DNA of 64,000 nucleotides from Levilactobacillus mulengensis (GTDB taxonomy: Bacteria > Bacillota > Bacilli > Lactobacillales > Lactobacillaceae). Below are positions 54,212-63,866 of this stretch, in pieces. The stretch covers positions 1 through 64,000 of the forward strand of contig NZ_RHNW01000001.1 in assembly GCF_003946045.1 (NCBI RefSeq), in the 5' to 3' direction. The position numbers and the translations under genes were made by a program. The notes beneath the pieces are model-generated. The model was given only the letters and a program-made list of their open reading frames with translations. It ran no database searches and had not been told where the DNA came from. The stretch's first letter is position 1. Every line of letters starts with the position of its first letter.

Positions 54212-54586
54212 ATGCGTAGAGGATTGTGGTTAGTGATTGGGGTGCTCGTTGTCGGTGGCCTATGGGGCTGGGTCGTGGTGAGCGACCCCAGTAGTGCCCA
54301 GGGCCAAGCCTATGCAGAACGCACGGTCAACCGGGATTTGCGGACCCACCAGTGGTCTAAGATTAAGGCCTTAACGGGCAACGACCAGCAGCTGTTGCGG
54401 CGCCTGCAGCAACACCCTAAAATCACGGTGACTGTGCAGCCGGATGGCGATTGGCCGGCCAGTTGGTACATGGGCACCATCACCGGGACCAAGTGGCACC
54501 TGTTACTGAAGGTCCACCGGCAAAAGATTGATCCACTAGGCCTGGTTTCCCGGTTTCGGGTGACCAAGATGTGGCGCGACAATTAA
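54212..54586 (+). CDS. Hypothetical membrane-anchored protein
   Basis: 124 aa, not recognised. N-terminal hydrophobic anchor or signal (RRGLWLVIGVLVVGGLWGWVVV), then a small globular domain with Trp-rich C-terminal strands. ATG 54212 fits the gggggat site at about 8 bp; two in-frame ATGs lie just upstream. Its stop overlaps the end of the opposite gene by 4 bp. Confidence 0.65.
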   Translation: MRRGLWLVIGVLVVGGLWGWVVVSDPSSAQGQAYAERTVNRDLRTHQWSKIKALTGNDQQLLRRLQQHPKITVTVQPDGDWPASWYMGTITGTKWHLLLKVHRQKIDPLGLVSRFRVTKMWRDN

Positions 54587-55110
54587 TCGAGGCAGTCGCC
54601 TAAAATGGCGCGGACGGTTTTGATCCGGGCGCACCAGTCGTTTTCTAAGTAGTTGGTATAAGGTTGGCTAAGCAGAAAGGCTAATAAGTCTTGCTTTTGC
54701 GGCTTGTCCAGGTAAACGAAGGTCCGCGGCGGTACGAATGTTGAGTCAATCGTCCGCAGTGTCTGCGCCGGTAAGGTGGGCAGCGTTGCCACGGCTGAAA
54801 TGGGGATGGCAACGCCCGCCATGCCCAGGTAATCCTCAATGGCCTGGGGGTCGTCGTGCTGGAGCTGTTGGCCCAGTTCGGCGAGTTTTGCCGGTGTGGC
54901 CGAGAGCGGTTGCGCACAGCGCACGAACAGCGTGACGCCGCCATGGGTCCCGGTCATGTGCACGAAGCCCTGAAAGGCGTGTTTGAGAAAATGCTTGCGA
55001 TATTCGAGCACCTTCTCGCCGAGCCGAATCTGTTCGGTCGGCAGGGGATGCAGGGAGAAGAGAATCGTTGGCAGGTTGGGGTCGTAAAGGGTTTGAATCG
55101 TGGGACGCAT
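54583..55110 (-). CDS. ASCH-like domain protein
   Basis: 175 aa. The segment TILFSLHPLPTEQIRLGEKVLEYRKHF matches the ASCH/PUA-like signature (hydrophobic strand, then G-x-K-x-x-E-x-R), a fold tied to RNA or modified-nucleotide binding. The rest, after about residue 70, is not recognised. Good ribosome site aaaggaggt. Confidence 0.6.
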   Translation of the reverse strand: MRPTIQTLYDPNLPTILFSLHPLPTEQIRLGEKVLEYRKHFLKHAFQGFVHMTGTHGGVTLFVRCAQPLSATPAKLAELGQQLQHDDPQAIEDYLGMAGVAIPISAVATLPTLPAQTLRTIDSTFVPPRTFVYLDKPQKQDLLAFLLSQPYTNYLENDWCARIKTVRAILGDCLD

Positions 55111-55295
55111 GGGGAAACCTCCTTTGGTCTTGGTTCTAGTTTACCATTGTCGCGAGTGATTCGTGCAGGGGTTTGACGCTTGCCCGAAACCTTAGACGCA
55201 AAACTGGCCGAACGGGTTGCGGGAATTGTGCGCGCGTTCGGGTTACAATGGGGATAATCGATTAAGTGATTGAATCATTGAAGGAGGAATCTGCG

Positions 55296-56453
55296 ATGGC
55301 AGTCTTGACGGCGGCACAGAAAGTTCAAATTCTTAGCGACCTGGTGGCGATTCACTCGGTCAACGATAACGAGGTGGCGGTGGCCACTTACCTGCAACAG
55401 TTGTTGGGTGAATACGGTATTGCGGCGAAATTGTTGCCGGTGAATGGCAACGCCCAACGTCCTAATTTGGTCGCCGAAATCGGCAGTGGTCGCCCAGTCT
55501 TAGGTGTTTCCGGGCACATGGACGTGGTCTCACCCGGTGAGGTCGGTCAGTGGCAAAGTGACCCATTCACGTTAACGAACCGTGATGGTCGGTTGTACGG
55601 TCGCGGGGCGGCGGATATGAAATCGGGGCTGGCCGCGTTAACGATTGCCCTGATTGAGCTGCACGCGGCCGGGCAACCCACGCATGGCACGATTCGTCTC
55701 ATGGCCACGGTGGGCGAAGAGGTCGGCGAATACGGCTCCCAGGCCTTCTATGAGGCAGGGACCATGGACGATGTCGATGCCCTGTTGATTGGGGAACCTA
55801 CCGGCTACAACCTCTTCTCCTCGCACAAGGGCTCGATGGATGTGCGGCTGACGGCCAAGGGCCTTGCCGCTCACAGCTCGATGCCGGAGTTAGGCGCCAA
55901 CGCGATCGATCCGCTGCTGGTGATTTTAACGCAGGCCAACCAGGCCTTCCGGGAAACGCCCAAGGAAAACGCCTTGCTGGGTAAATTGGCGTTCAACACG
56001 ACCATCTTCTCCGGGGGTAATCAGGTCAATTCGATTCCCGAGGCGGCCACGGCCGAGATGAACGTGCGGACGATTCCGGAATTTGATAACGCCGCGGTGC
56101 GTGAGACACTTCAACGCCTGGTCGACCAGCAAAATGCGCAGGGCGCCCAGGTGACCATGGACATCTATATGGATCAATGGCCGGTCGAAGAACCGCAGGA
56201 CAATCCACTGAGCAATTTAGCGGCTAAGCTCGGGGAGCCATTTGCCGGTGAACCAATTCCGAAGCTGCCACTGCCCGCCGTGACCGATGCGTCCAACCTG
56301 TTAAAGGACAAGGGCAACCAGTTTCCGTTCATCGTCTTCGGTCCCGGTAGCAACACGGCCCATCAAGTTGATGAATATGTCGACCGGCAAATGTTCTTGG
56401 ACTTTACGGAACTGTACCAGCAGTTATTGCCTGGTTATTTAAAGCTGAAATAA
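55296..56453 (+). CDS. M20-family peptidase/deacylase (ArgE/DapE type)
   Basis: 385 aa from the ATG with an aaggagga site. Di-zinc M20 enzyme: SGHMDVVSPG, YGRGAADMKSG, GEEVGEYGSQAF (catalytic Glu pair) and a lid domain around 180-290 (LTAKGLAAHSSMPELGANAID), then GPGSNTAHQVDEY. Annotated relatives are called succinyl-diaminopimelate desuccinylase or acetylornithine deacetylase; no dap or arg genes flank it, so the true substrate is open. Confidence 0.88.
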   Translation: MAVLTAAQKVQILSDLVAIHSVNDNEVAVATYLQQLLGEYGIAAKLLPVNGNAQRPNLVAEIGSGRPVLGVSGHMDVVSPGEVGQWQSDPFTLTNRDGRLYGRGAADMKSGLAALTIALIELHAAGQPTHGTIRLMATVGEEVGEYGSQAFYEAGTMDDVDALLIGEPTGYNLFSSHKGSMDVRLTAKGLAAHSSMPELGANAIDPLLVILTQANQAFRETPKENALLGKLAFNTTIFSGGNQVNSIPEAATAEMNVRTIPEFDNAAVRETLQRLVDQQNAQGAQVTMDIYMDQWPVEEPQDNPLSNLAAKLGEPFAGEPIPKLPLPAVTDASNLLKDKGNQFPFIVFGPGSNTAHQVDEYVDRQMFLDFTELYQQLLPGYLKLK

Positions 56454-56468
56454 TAAATTGTGCCTAAC

Positions 56469-56509
56469 AAAAAGTCGTCACCTCAACGTTTTGAGGTGAC
56501 GACTTTTTG
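56469..56509. terminator. Perfect bidirectional terminator
   Basis: aaaaagtcgtcacctcaa / ttgaggtgacgacttttt, 18 bp perfect with a 4-nt loop; serves the M20 gene on plus and the HAD gene on minus. Confidence 0.92.
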
Positions 56510-56513
56510 TGAT

Positions 56514-57326
56514 TTATTCGGCTAATTTTAGATAGTCTTGCAGGTAGGTGGCGAGGCCGTCGTGGTCGTTGTCGAGCGACGTGACGTCCTGGGCCAGACC
56601 CTTGATGGCTGGGGTGGCGTTTTGCATAGCCACACCCCAACCAGCGTAATCGATCATGGCCGTATCGTTGTGCTCATCACCAAAGGCAATGATGTTCTTG
56701 CGGTCCACGTGGTACTGGTGGGCCAGGAAGTCCACGCCGGTTGCCTTCTGCACACCCTTAACGCCCAACTCAACGACGGCGTTCGGGCCACCCCAAGGGG
56801 CAGCGTCAATCTCATCACTGAAGTTGTGTTGCAGGTAGCTCAGCAGGTGTTCTTGATGGCTACGGTCGACCGCTACCGTCAAGCTCGTGGGATTTTCGGT
56901 CAACGTCTTTTGGTTCAAGATTTGATTGGACTGTAAGACGGAGGGGAAGAAGCCCACTTCAACGGGTTGGTCGCGCACGGCCAGAAAGAGGTTCTTGCCT
57001 TCCGCGGCAATCATGTTGATGCCCAGTTCTTCGCGGTGGGCCAGCAGGTCAAAGGCCACTTCCTTGTTAAAGGTATATTGGTATTCGTCCGACCACTGTT
57101 GGTGGGGGATGTGCCCCAGACTGCCGTTAAAGTTGATCATCGGGCCATCCAGGTGCAACTCATCGTAAAAGTTGGCCGAGATTCGGTTCGGTCGGCCGGT
57201 CACAATGCTGACGATGTGACCCGCTTCTCGGGCTTGGGTCAAGACGCGCTTGGTCTTGGCAGAGAGCTGAGATTCTGCATTTAAAGTCGTGCCATCCAAG
57301 TCAATGGCAATTAATTTTCTTTCCAA
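56514..57326 (-). CDS. HAD-superfamily Cof-type phosphatase
   Basis: 270 aa. HAD motif I DLDGTTLN (Asp9, Asp11), motif II SIVTGRP, C-terminal motif FGDEHNDTAMI; a C2-type cap lies between. Acts on sugar phosphates or similar small phosphates; exact substrate unknown. Divergent from rsmF. Confidence 0.9.
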   Translation of the reverse strand: MERKLIAIDLDGTTLNAESQLSAKTKRVLTQAREAGHIVSIVTGRPNRISANFYDELHLDGPMINFNGSLGHIPHQQWSDEYQYTFNKEVAFDLLAHREELGINMIAAEGKNLFLAVRDQPVEVGFFPSVLQSNQILNQKTLTENPTSLTVAVDRSHQEHLLSYLQHNFSDEIDAAPWGGPNAVVELGVKGVQKATGVDFLAHQYHVDRKNIIAFGDEHNDTAMIDYAGWGVAMQNATPAIKGLAQDVTSLDNDHDGLATYLQDYLKLAE

Positions 57327-57427
57327 AGAGAAACACCTCGCAATTTCGTTGGTTGATTGGATTCACGTTCAAATAAAACTCGCCCTTACAACTTAACACA
57401 CCTTTCTGAAAATAGCGACCATTTCAG

Positions 57428-57468
57428 TTTCACCCGGGGTAGAGTTCGCCCGGTGAAACGGGTATAAT
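57428..57468 (+). promoter_or_regulatory. rsmF promoter with inverted repeat
   Basis: TATAAT at 57463-57468. Just upstream is an inverted repeat tttcacccggg / cccggtgaaa (57428-57458, one extra base in the left arm), placed over the -35 region. It could be an operator between the divergent HAD and rsmF genes. The remaining leader is about 75 nt. Confidence 0.5.
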
Positions 57469-57548
57469 GGGAACAGAATTTAAGACGAAGACTAGTAATA
57501 TGTATATAACAAATGATTAGTTGTATCTAGCAAAATGGAGGAATAACG

Positions 57549-58913
57549 GTGAATTTACCTGACGATTTTATTACGAAGTACCAACGGCTCTTGGGACCGG
57601 CAGCGGCCGATTTCTTTGCCAGTTTTGACACACCCAGCCTCAGTGGCTACCGGGTCAATCCCGCCCACCATGACCTCCCAGCCGAACTAACGGCACCGGA
57701 GACGGTCCCCTATGAACCCTTAGGCCATTTCGGCACCGTTGGCGGCCGGACATTGATGCACCAGAGTGGTGCGGTCTACAGTCAGGAACCCAGTGCCATG
57801 TTTGTCGGTGCTACGGCGGCTCCCCAACCGGGCGATAAGGTCTTGGACCTGTGTGCGGCCCCGGGCGGGAAGACGACCCATCTGGCCAGCTATCTCCAAG
57901 GCACGGGCCTGCTGGTGACCAACGAAATCAATCGGAAACGGGTAAAAGTTTTGGCCGAAAATGTGGAACGATTTGGCGTGCGGTCCGCTATTATTTTAAA
58001 TGAATCACCGGACCGGCTGAGCCCCGTATTCCCCGATTACTTCGACAAGGTCCTGGTAGATGCACCGTGTTCTGGTGAAGGCATGTTCCGTAAGGACCCC
58101 GACGCCATGTCTTACTGGTCGTTGGATTACGTGCAGGAATGTGCGACCCGGCAACGGGAGATCATGACGGAAGCCTTGAAAATGGTCAAGCCCGGTGGTC
58201 AGTTGATCTACTCCACCTGCACGTTTGCCCCCGAGGAAGACGAGCAGATGATGGCCTGGGTCTTGGAAAACTACCCGGACTTTCATTTGGCACCGATCAA
58301 CAAGGTCGGCGGCGTTGTGGATGCGCGACCGGAGTGGGCCGACGGCAATCCTGAGCTCAAGAAGGCTGCGCGCCTGTTCCCCCATCTGATGAAGGGCGAA
58401 GGGCATTTCGTGGCTAAATTGGAACGGGATGCCGGTGAGGCTGCATCATTGTACGGGGCAGCCAAGTTGGGCACACCATTGACGGGCGACCAACGGAAGC
58501 TCTGGCAAGACTTTGCGCAACAAGTGTTGGGTCGCAATGACTTTAACGACCTGGTCACGGTCAAGGACCAACTATTTGCCGTGCCAGCAGGCCTGCCTAA
58601 CCTGAAGAAGTGCCACGTCTTTCGGCCTGGGTTACACTTGGGGACGTTCAAGAAGAACCGTTTCGAACCGGCCTATGCCCTGGCTTTGGCCAGCGACCCG
58701 CAACACGTGACGCAAACCTTAGCCATTACGGCCGAACAGTGGCGCGCCTGGGTCCATGGCGAGACGTTCACGCTGGCAACGGCCCCTCAGAAGGGCTGGT
58801 ACCTGTTAACGTGCGCCAGCCAGCCGGTCGGCTTCGGTAAGGTCGTGGGCACGACCGTCAAAAATTTCTTCCCCAAGGGGTTGCGGTTCACCGTTTACGA
58901 TAACGAAATGTGA
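57549..58913 (+). CDS. rsmF: RsmF-type rRNA (cytosine-5) methyltransferase
   Basis: 454 aa, second NOL1/NOP2/Sun methyltransferase of the window. Catalytic domain with DLCAAPGGKTTHLASYL, VDAPCSGEGMFRKDP and YSTCTFAPEEDEQM; a C-terminal RsmF_B/PUA-like RNA-binding part (about 300-454) instead of the NusB-like N-domain of RsmB. Probably modifies 16S rRNA near position 1407. GTG start after tggagga. Confidence 0.9.
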   Translation: MNLPDDFITKYQRLLGPAAADFFASFDTPSLSGYRVNPAHHDLPAELTAPETVPYEPLGHFGTVGGRTLMHQSGAVYSQEPSAMFVGATAAPQPGDKVLDLCAAPGGKTTHLASYLQGTGLLVTNEINRKRVKVLAENVERFGVRSAIILNESPDRLSPVFPDYFDKVLVDAPCSGEGMFRKDPDAMSYWSLDYVQECATRQREIMTEALKMVKPGGQLIYSTCTFAPEEDEQMMAWVLENYPDFHLAPINKVGGVVDARPEWADGNPELKKAARLFPHLMKGEGHFVAKLERDAGEAASLYGAAKLGTPLTGDQRKLWQDFAQQVLGRNDFNDLVTVKDQLFAVPAGLPNLKKCHVFRPGLHLGTFKKNRFEPAYALALASDPQHVTQTLAITAEQWRAWVHGETFTLATAPQKGWYLLTCASQPVGFGKVVGTTVKNFFPKGLRFTVYDNEM

Positions 58914-58934
58914 AAACCAGTCGAATTTGACTAG

Positions 58935-58974
58935 CAAAAAGGCGTTTGGGGAAAATTCCCAAACGCCCTTTTTT
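58935..58974. terminator. Terminator between rsmF and fni
   Basis: ggcgtttggg / cccaaacgcc perfect 10 bp, A-run on the left and T-run on the right; can serve both convergent units. Confidence 0.9.
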
Positions 58975-59037
58975 AATTGGACTATACAATTAGCGTTAAA
59001 TCAATGTCTTTAAGTTGTGCTATTTAGAGAATAAGTG

Positions 59038-60075
59038 CTAGTTCGTGAGGTGTCGCTGCTGACAATAGCTCATTAGTTCAGGACTCAGCAGGAGCTGTTG
59101 TTGCCGGAGTGCCGCCAAATTGTGGCACCCAAGTAAGGTCAAAATGTCTCTGAGACCATCTTGCCAGCCCAGTAACAGCTGGGTGGTCGTTTCCTCATCC
59201 GTTTTAATCAGACTGTGGAGAATCTGACCCGCACTGCCCACGACCCGGGCCCCCAATGCGAGGGCCTTGGCCGCGTCTAGCGGTTGCCGGATGCCACCCG
59301 TGGCAATCGTTTGGAGTTGGGGAACCTGCCGCGCTTCCAGTAGGGACTCAACGGTGCTTTGACCCCAACCATCCAGGTAGCTGAGTTCCTTGGCGGGACG
59401 GCGGAAGTTTTCGATTTGCACGAAATTGGTGCCGCCACGGCCACCCAGGTCGACCAACCGGACGCCGACGCCGGCTAACTGGTCGAGCGTCTCATGAGCC
59501 ATGCCAAAGCCGACTTCCTTGACGATGACGGGCACGTCGAGCGCCGCTGCGGTCTCACCAATGCTGTCCAACCAGTGGAAGGCCCGGTCGCCCTCGGGCA
59601 TGACGATTTCTTGGGCCGTGTTGACGTGAATTTCCAAGGCATTAGCGGCCAGCATGTCCACGGCGGCTTGCGCCTGGGCGACCGTGTGACCCGCACCAAT
59701 GTTGGCGAAGACCAGGCCGTCCGGATTGTTCTCACGCAATGGGGTGAAGGTGTCGGCCGTGCTGGCATCCTGGAGTGCGATGCTCTGCGAGCCACTAGCG
59801 ACTGGCATTCCCGTGGCCGCAGCAATCCGTCCGAGTTGAGCGTTGACTTGACCCGTGCGGGGACTGCCACCGGTCATGGCCTCGATCATGAGGGGCACCG
59901 GCAACGTCAGCGGGCCCAACTGCGTTTGTAAGTCCACGTCGGTCTTGGCCATCTCTGGCAGGCTCTGGTGCACGAATCGCAGCTGGTCGAATTGACTAGC
60001 CGCAACGGGTTGATAAAATTTTTCCGCCAACGACAGGTGCTCGTCCTTGCGGTGGGCGTGACGGGTGAGGTCCAT
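59038..60075 (-). CDS. fni: Isopentenyl-diphosphate delta-isomerase type II
   Basis: 345-aa FMN/NADPH-dependent isomerase converting IPP to DMAPP. Motifs [13 protein letters not shown] near the N-terminus, [32 protein letters not shown] and [19 protein letters not shown] are typical. Last gene of the mevalonate operon, 13 bp after mvaK2. Confidence 0.95.
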   Translation of the reverse strand: MDLTRHAHRKDEHLSLAEKFYQPVAASQFDQLRFVHQSLPEMAKTDVDLQTQLGPLTLPVPLMIEAMTGGSPRTGQVNAQLGRIAAATGMPVASGSQSIALQDASTADTFTPLRENNPDGLVFANIGAGHTVAQAQAAVDMLAANALEIHVNTAQEIVMPEGDRAFHWLDSIGETAAALDVPVIVKEVGFGMAHETLDQLAGVGVRLVDLGGRGGTNFVQIENFRRPAKELSYLDGWGQSTVESLLEARQVPQLQTIATGGIRQPLDAAKALALGARVVGSAGQILHSLIKTDEETTTQLLLGWQDGLRDILTLLGCHNLAALRQQQLLLSPELMSYCQQRHLTN

Positions 60076-60088
60076 AAGTGTGCGCTCC

Positions 60089-61162
60089 TTATTCGATAAC
60101 GTGGTGGACGTTCAACTTCAGTGGCTCGATGCCGCGCGTTTCCCACTCTTTGAGTAACCGGGCGAGGTCCTTGGCCGCATTGATAATGACGATGCCGCAG
60201 TCACCGCCACCGGCACCGGAAGACTTGGCGGCACCGCCGATATGCACGGCGATATCACACATGGTCTTCAGCAGGGTGGTTTCGATTGTGACGTGACTCA
60301 GGCAGGCCAATCGGTTTAGCAAATCGCGGTTAACGGCGATTTCGTGTTGAATGGCATCGAGGTCTTGGTCGTGGAACCCTTGAATCATTCGTTGCAGGCA
60401 TTCGCGACTTTCACGAAGAAAGGCGTGGTAGTCCTTGCGGCGGGTCGCCTTGAACAGGGCAATCTTGTCGACCAAATGGGAGGTCGAGGCGGGGGTCCCC
60501 GTCCAACCAATCATTAGTCGTAGCGATTCCGGCGGCGTCAGGAGTTCAATTTGTAACCCGGGCCAGTCGGTGTCGAGCAATTGTTCCAAGGTGAGTTCCC
60601 GGCGCGCGGAGGCTAACCAGTCACGGTCAAAGGCCTGGTAAGCAATCCAGCCGCCGTAAACGGAAGCCGCAATGTCACCCAAAGAGCCGTTGCCTTGCAC
60701 GTCTAAATGGGCAATGGCGGCCAGTTTGAAGAGGCGGTCCTTGCTCATCTGGATATCGTAAAATTGGCAGAGGGCCTTGACGGTGGCGACGGTGACGGCC
60801 GCGGAGGAACCGAGGCCGTACTTCTTGCCGTCGGCGCTGTCGAGGTCGCTGTTGACGTTCAAGTGATACATCGCCAGTGGCTTGCCCAGAGCCTGGGCAT
60901 ACTGCTCAGTCAACCGAATGGCCGAGAGGATGTAGTGAAAGGGGTTATCGCGGTTGTCAAAAACGAGTTCGCTGCCTTGACGCTGCCAGTACAACGAGTT
61001 TTCCTGGTACTGTTTGGACGCGATCCGCCCGTAGTCCTGGCTGGGGGTAATGGTGACGGTGACGAACTGGTTGAGGGCAACAATAATTGCTGGGTAACCA
61101 GGTTCGACCACAGCGTACTCGCCAGCGATATAAAGTTTTCCGGGTGCTTGCGCGGAAATCAA
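60089..61162 (-). CDS. mvaK2: Phosphomevalonate kinase
   Basis: 357-aa GHMP kinase. N-terminus [27 protein letters not shown] loop [15 protein letters not shown]-terminal [11 protein letters not shown]. Phosphorylates mevalonate 5-phosphate to the diphosphate. The apparent start is TTG at 61162 with aaggga about 12 bp before; no ATG fits the conserved N-terminus. Separated from mvaD by 255 bp that contain a fragment of element R, unusual inside this operon. Confidence 0.93.
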   Translation of the reverse strand: MISAQAPGKLYIAGEYAVVEPGYPAIIVALNQFVTVTITPSQDYGRIASKQYQENSLYWQRQGSELVFDNRDNPFHYILSAIRLTEQYAQALGKPLAMYHLNVNSDLDSADGKKYGLGSSAAVTVATVKALCQFYDIQMSKDRLFKLAAIAHLDVQGNGSLGDIAASVYGGWIAYQAFDRDWLASARRELTLEQLLDTDWPGLQIELLTPPESLRLMIGWTGTPASTSHLVDKIALFKATRRKDYHAFLRESRECLQRMIQGFHDQDLDAIQHEIAVNRDLLNRLACLSHVTIETTLLKTMCDIAVHIGGAAKSSGAGGGDCGIVIINAAKDLARLLKEWETRGIEPLKLNVHHVIE

Positions 61163-61229
61163 AAAAATCAGGTCCCTTCTGTGACAAATCTTTTAGGTGA
61201 ATCAAGTTTTTTAGTGTGGAATAGGTCAG

Positions 61230-61263
61230 TGCCTCCGGGCTGGTGAAAATGGGCCTGCGGCTA
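61230..61263 (-). repeat. Element R fragment with internal deletion
   Basis: gcctccgggctggtgaaaat then gggcctgcggct: one terminal arm of a short-form copy joined directly to the distal flank (ctgcggct), with the whole hairpin core missing. Sits between mvaD and mvaK2. The remaining 61163-61417 shows no gene. Confidence 0.7.
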
Positions 61264-61417
61264 ACATTGACTTAAATCACAATTCATTCGTTTGTGTGGT
61301 GGAAAGTAGTGCAACATGTTCTGGGTACTATGATTAAATTTCAGTATTAATTAAGTATGCATTTAGCTGATGGCTGATTTGAACAAAAGACTAGCAGTCA
61401 GTTCTGTCTAAATGACT

Positions 61418-62389
61418 TTAAAGAAAAGCAATGCCGGGGCCGGGATGGGCCACGATGACCTGGTCGGCACCAAATTGGGCGGCCAAGCGTGTCGTGACGG
61501 CAGGCAGGTCGGCCTCTTGGCAGAAGACCTTCACGTTGGGGCCAGCGTCCAGTGTGTAGTAACAGGATACGCCGCTGGCACGCAGGTCACGGACCGTTTG
61601 CATGGCGGCCAGGCTTTCACCGTTAAAGTAGCTGAACGGTGGGTTGGCACTCAGCGTCAGGGCGTGCATCCGCATGGCGTTGGCCTCCAGAATCTCACCA
61701 GTCGTGGCGAAGTCCTGGGCCAAGATGGCGGGCTTGATGGCCGCTAAGTCATCGGCCACCACCGTTTTCCAGGCCGGGTAGTAAGGCGACGTGGTCACGC
61801 TACTTTGCATGCCCTGCGTGGAGCTGACCTTCTTGTGACGGGGGTCCAGAACCAGGGCGACCATGGCAATCGGCCAGTCGACATCTTCCTGAAACGGCAC
61901 GGCTAACGAGGTCGCGTCGTCGGTGCCGGCTTGCCACTCCACGAAGCCGCCAAAGATGGATCGGGTTGCTGAACCAGAGCCACGGCGAGCCAGTCGAGAC
62001 AGGTCTGTGCGGGATAGCGTGAGGCCGGCTGCCCGACTGGCTGCGCCGGCCAAGGCCGCAAAGGCGGAGGCGGAGCTAGCTAAACCGGCCGCGGTCGGCA
62101 CGTGGTTGGTCGAGCTGACCCGGGCAAACTGGGTTACACCACTCTGCTGGCGAACCAGGTCCAACACGTGGCGGACCTTCTGACTGGCCGTGGGGGCTAG
62201 CAGCTGGCCATTTAACACCACTTCGTCAGCGGTGAGGTCGCTCACAAACTCGACCGTCGTATCTGTGTAGAATTGGTCCAGTGTTAGCGACAGGCTGCTG
62301 GTCTGTGGCAACATCAGCTTAGTGTCGGCCTTGCCCCAGTATTTGACCAGGGCGATGTTGGTGTGCGCTCTTGCGGTGACCGCTGTCAT
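61418..62389 (-). CDS. mvaD: Diphosphomevalonate decarboxylase
   Basis: 323 aa, MTAVTARAHTNIALVKYWGKAD and ATP loop PTAAGLASSASAFAALAGA. Makes IPP from mevalonate diphosphate with ATP-driven decarboxylation. ATG overlaps the mvaK1 stop (ATGA); ribosome site inside the end of mvaK1. Confidence 0.95.
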   Translation of the reverse strand: MTAVTARAHTNIALVKYWGKADTKLMLPQTSSLSLTLDQFYTDTTVEFVSDLTADEVVLNGQLLAPTASQKVRHVLDLVRQQSGVTQFARVSSTNHVPTAAGLASSASAFAALAGAASRAAGLTLSRTDLSRLARRGSGSATRSIFGGFVEWQAGTDDATSLAVPFQEDVDWPIAMVALVLDPRHKKVSSTQGMQSSVTTSPYYPAWKTVVADDLAAIKPAILAQDFATTGEILEANAMRMHALTLSANPPFSYFNGESLAAMQTVRDLRASGVSCYYTLDAGPNVKVFCQEADLPAVTTRLAAQFGADQVIVAHPGPGIAFL

Positions 62390-63333
62390 TGGTGTTCCTC
62401 CTCAAGGTTAAAAGCCTCCGTCCACGTTTCCGTGGCGCCGGCAGCTCGTAGGTGATCTTCAACTTGGTGGGTCGTGGCTAAATCGGGGCAGAGGGCAATC
62501 AAGCAGCCGCCCATTCCGCCACCGGTCAATTTTGCCCCTAAGGCGCCGTTTTGGCAAGCCACCTGGGTCAAATTGTCTAGCTCAGGGGAACTGACTCCGA
62601 GCCCCTTTAATTGTCGTTGGGCATCCGTCATGATCTGACCGAGATGCATCAAATCGGGGGTGGCTAGGGCAGTGCGGGCCTGGTGGCTGAGCTCGCCGAG
62701 GCGTTGAATCTGTTGCGTGGTCTCCTGGGGGAAAGCCATCTTCCGCCGGGCAACAGCGGCCACGGCCTGACCCGTTTGGCCCTTGATGCCGCTGTCGGCG
62801 ATGACCAGGTAGCCGCGCAGGGTAAAGGGAATCTGTAACGTTTCTTGGCGGGGGACGAACCAGATGGGCACGTCGGAGCTAACGGTGGCGGCGTCAATGC
62901 CGCTCGGATTCCCGTGCGTAATTTTTTCAGCGATGTCGACCGTGCTCAGCAACAGCTCGCGGTTGAGGGGCCGCTGGAAGAAGTGGTACATAGCGCGCGT
63001 GATGGCCACAGCCACGGCAGCAGAGGAGCCCATCCCGCGTTCGGCGGGGAGGTCACTGGTGATGGTCATGGTAAACGGGGTCGTTTGGCCGCCGAATCGG
63101 TCGAGCAACGTCGTGATCAGCGCCGCCACGCCCGCTAAGTTTTGTCCCATTTGAGCGATGGGCCCGTCAAAGTAGCGACTGGCAATGGTCTGGCCGTTGT
63201 CGGCGTTACGCATGACCACCTGAGTCGTGACTGAGGGCAGGGGTAACGCAATGGCCGGCTGGCCGTACACCACGCTATGGTCCCCAATGAGAATAATTTT
63301 GGCATTACTTTTACCGATTGCCGTTCTACCCAA
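62386..63333 (-). CDS. mvaK1: Mevalonate kinase
   Basis: GHMP kinase starting the pathway segment: KSNAKIILIGDHSVVYGQPAIALPLP, ATP loop RGMGSSAAVAVA, C-terminal LTGGGMGGCLIAL. About 315 aa from TTG 63333 (MGRTAIGKSNAK), which matches family N-termini and has gagcgag upstream. The frame extends to a TTG at 63372, but a -10-like TATGAT (63383-63378 on minus) would start transcription there. First gene of the operon. Confidence 0.92.
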   Translation of the reverse strand: MGRTAIGKSNAKIILIGDHSVVYGQPAIALPLPSVTTQVVMRNADNGQTIASRYFDGPIAQMGQNLAGVAALITTLLDRFGGQTTPFTMTITSDLPAERGMGSSAAVAVAITRAMYHFFQRPLNRELLLSTVDIAEKITHGNPSGIDAATVSSDVPIWFVPRQETLQIPFTLRGYLVIADSGIKGQTGQAVAAVARRKMAFPQETTQQIQRLGELSHQARTALATPDLMHLGQIMTDAQRQLKGLGVSSPELDNLTQVACQNGALGAKLTGGGMGGCLIALCPDLATTHQVEDHLRAAGATETWTEAFNLEEEHQ

Positions 63334-63531
63334 GTTATCTCGCTCACTTTCTGCATCGAATTTACTTACCAAAAAATATCATACTCTACTGATTGGCGTT
63401 GCGCTAGCTTTGGCAGTCAAAATCCGGAAATCGACGAAAAATTAACCCTTTCTATAGAAAGTTTGCCTGCTAATCCAGTTGCTTAGTACTGGACCACGGA
63501 ACTAGGCATTAATCGTTATTGGTGTTCTCTG

Positions 63532-63582
63532 GAATGGAAAATGGGGTGGAACGCGGTGAGCAGGGCTTCGACAGTCTGGAAG
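63532..63582 (-). repeat. Element R fragment, short form, decayed
   Basis: gaaaatgggg, ggaacgcggtgagc and cagtctggaag follow the same order as the left part of copy 9 on the plus strand, with the remaining two thirds missing. Confidence 0.6.
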
Positions 63583-63629
63583 ACAGTTAGTTACTGAGTT
63601 GTTTTTTATTGGATCATCGGCCTCGTCTT

Positions 63630-63763
63630 ACCAGCCACGTTGCATACAACCCAAACGTTTTGTCCAGCTAGGGAATAGAAACCTGATAGACTGACAGCAG
63701 CCAGTGACTAAAATTTACGTAATGGTCACCGAGGATGTGAGCCGCAGGGATGGAGAAAATGAA
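63630..63763. repeat. Degenerate direct repeat, unit 1
   Basis: About 134 bp repeated 237 bp downstream with scattered changes. Shared landmarks: ttttgtccag, aatagaaacc, agactgacag, agccagtgacta, taatggt, accgaggatgt and ggagaaaatgaa. No coding frame. Confidence 0.8.
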
Positions 63764-63861
63764 CAATCCATGTAGAGTGACCAGAGGTGGGCCAAGGTGA
63801 CCAGCTGTGTCGATGGTCTTAGCTGAGTGGTTTTTCTCAGCTTAGAGCATGGGGCTTGAAA
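63738..63861 (+). repeat. Element R, truncated long-form copy
   Basis: Begins with the short-form terminus gtgagccgcaggg..gg.gaaaatg and continues into the long-form segment gtgaccagaggtgggccaag, ccagctgtgtcg and hairpin 1 (atggtcttagctgag/ctcagcttagagcat, T-T mismatch kept). It then breaks off before hairpin 2. Shows that long copies carry the same outer terminus as short ones. Confidence 0.8.
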
Positions 63862-63866
63862 CTTTT

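Noticed and set aside
63334-63372. mvaK1 start at TTG 63372
   Set aside because: Adds 13 residues unlike the family, has no ribosome site, and would lie at the presumed transcription start.
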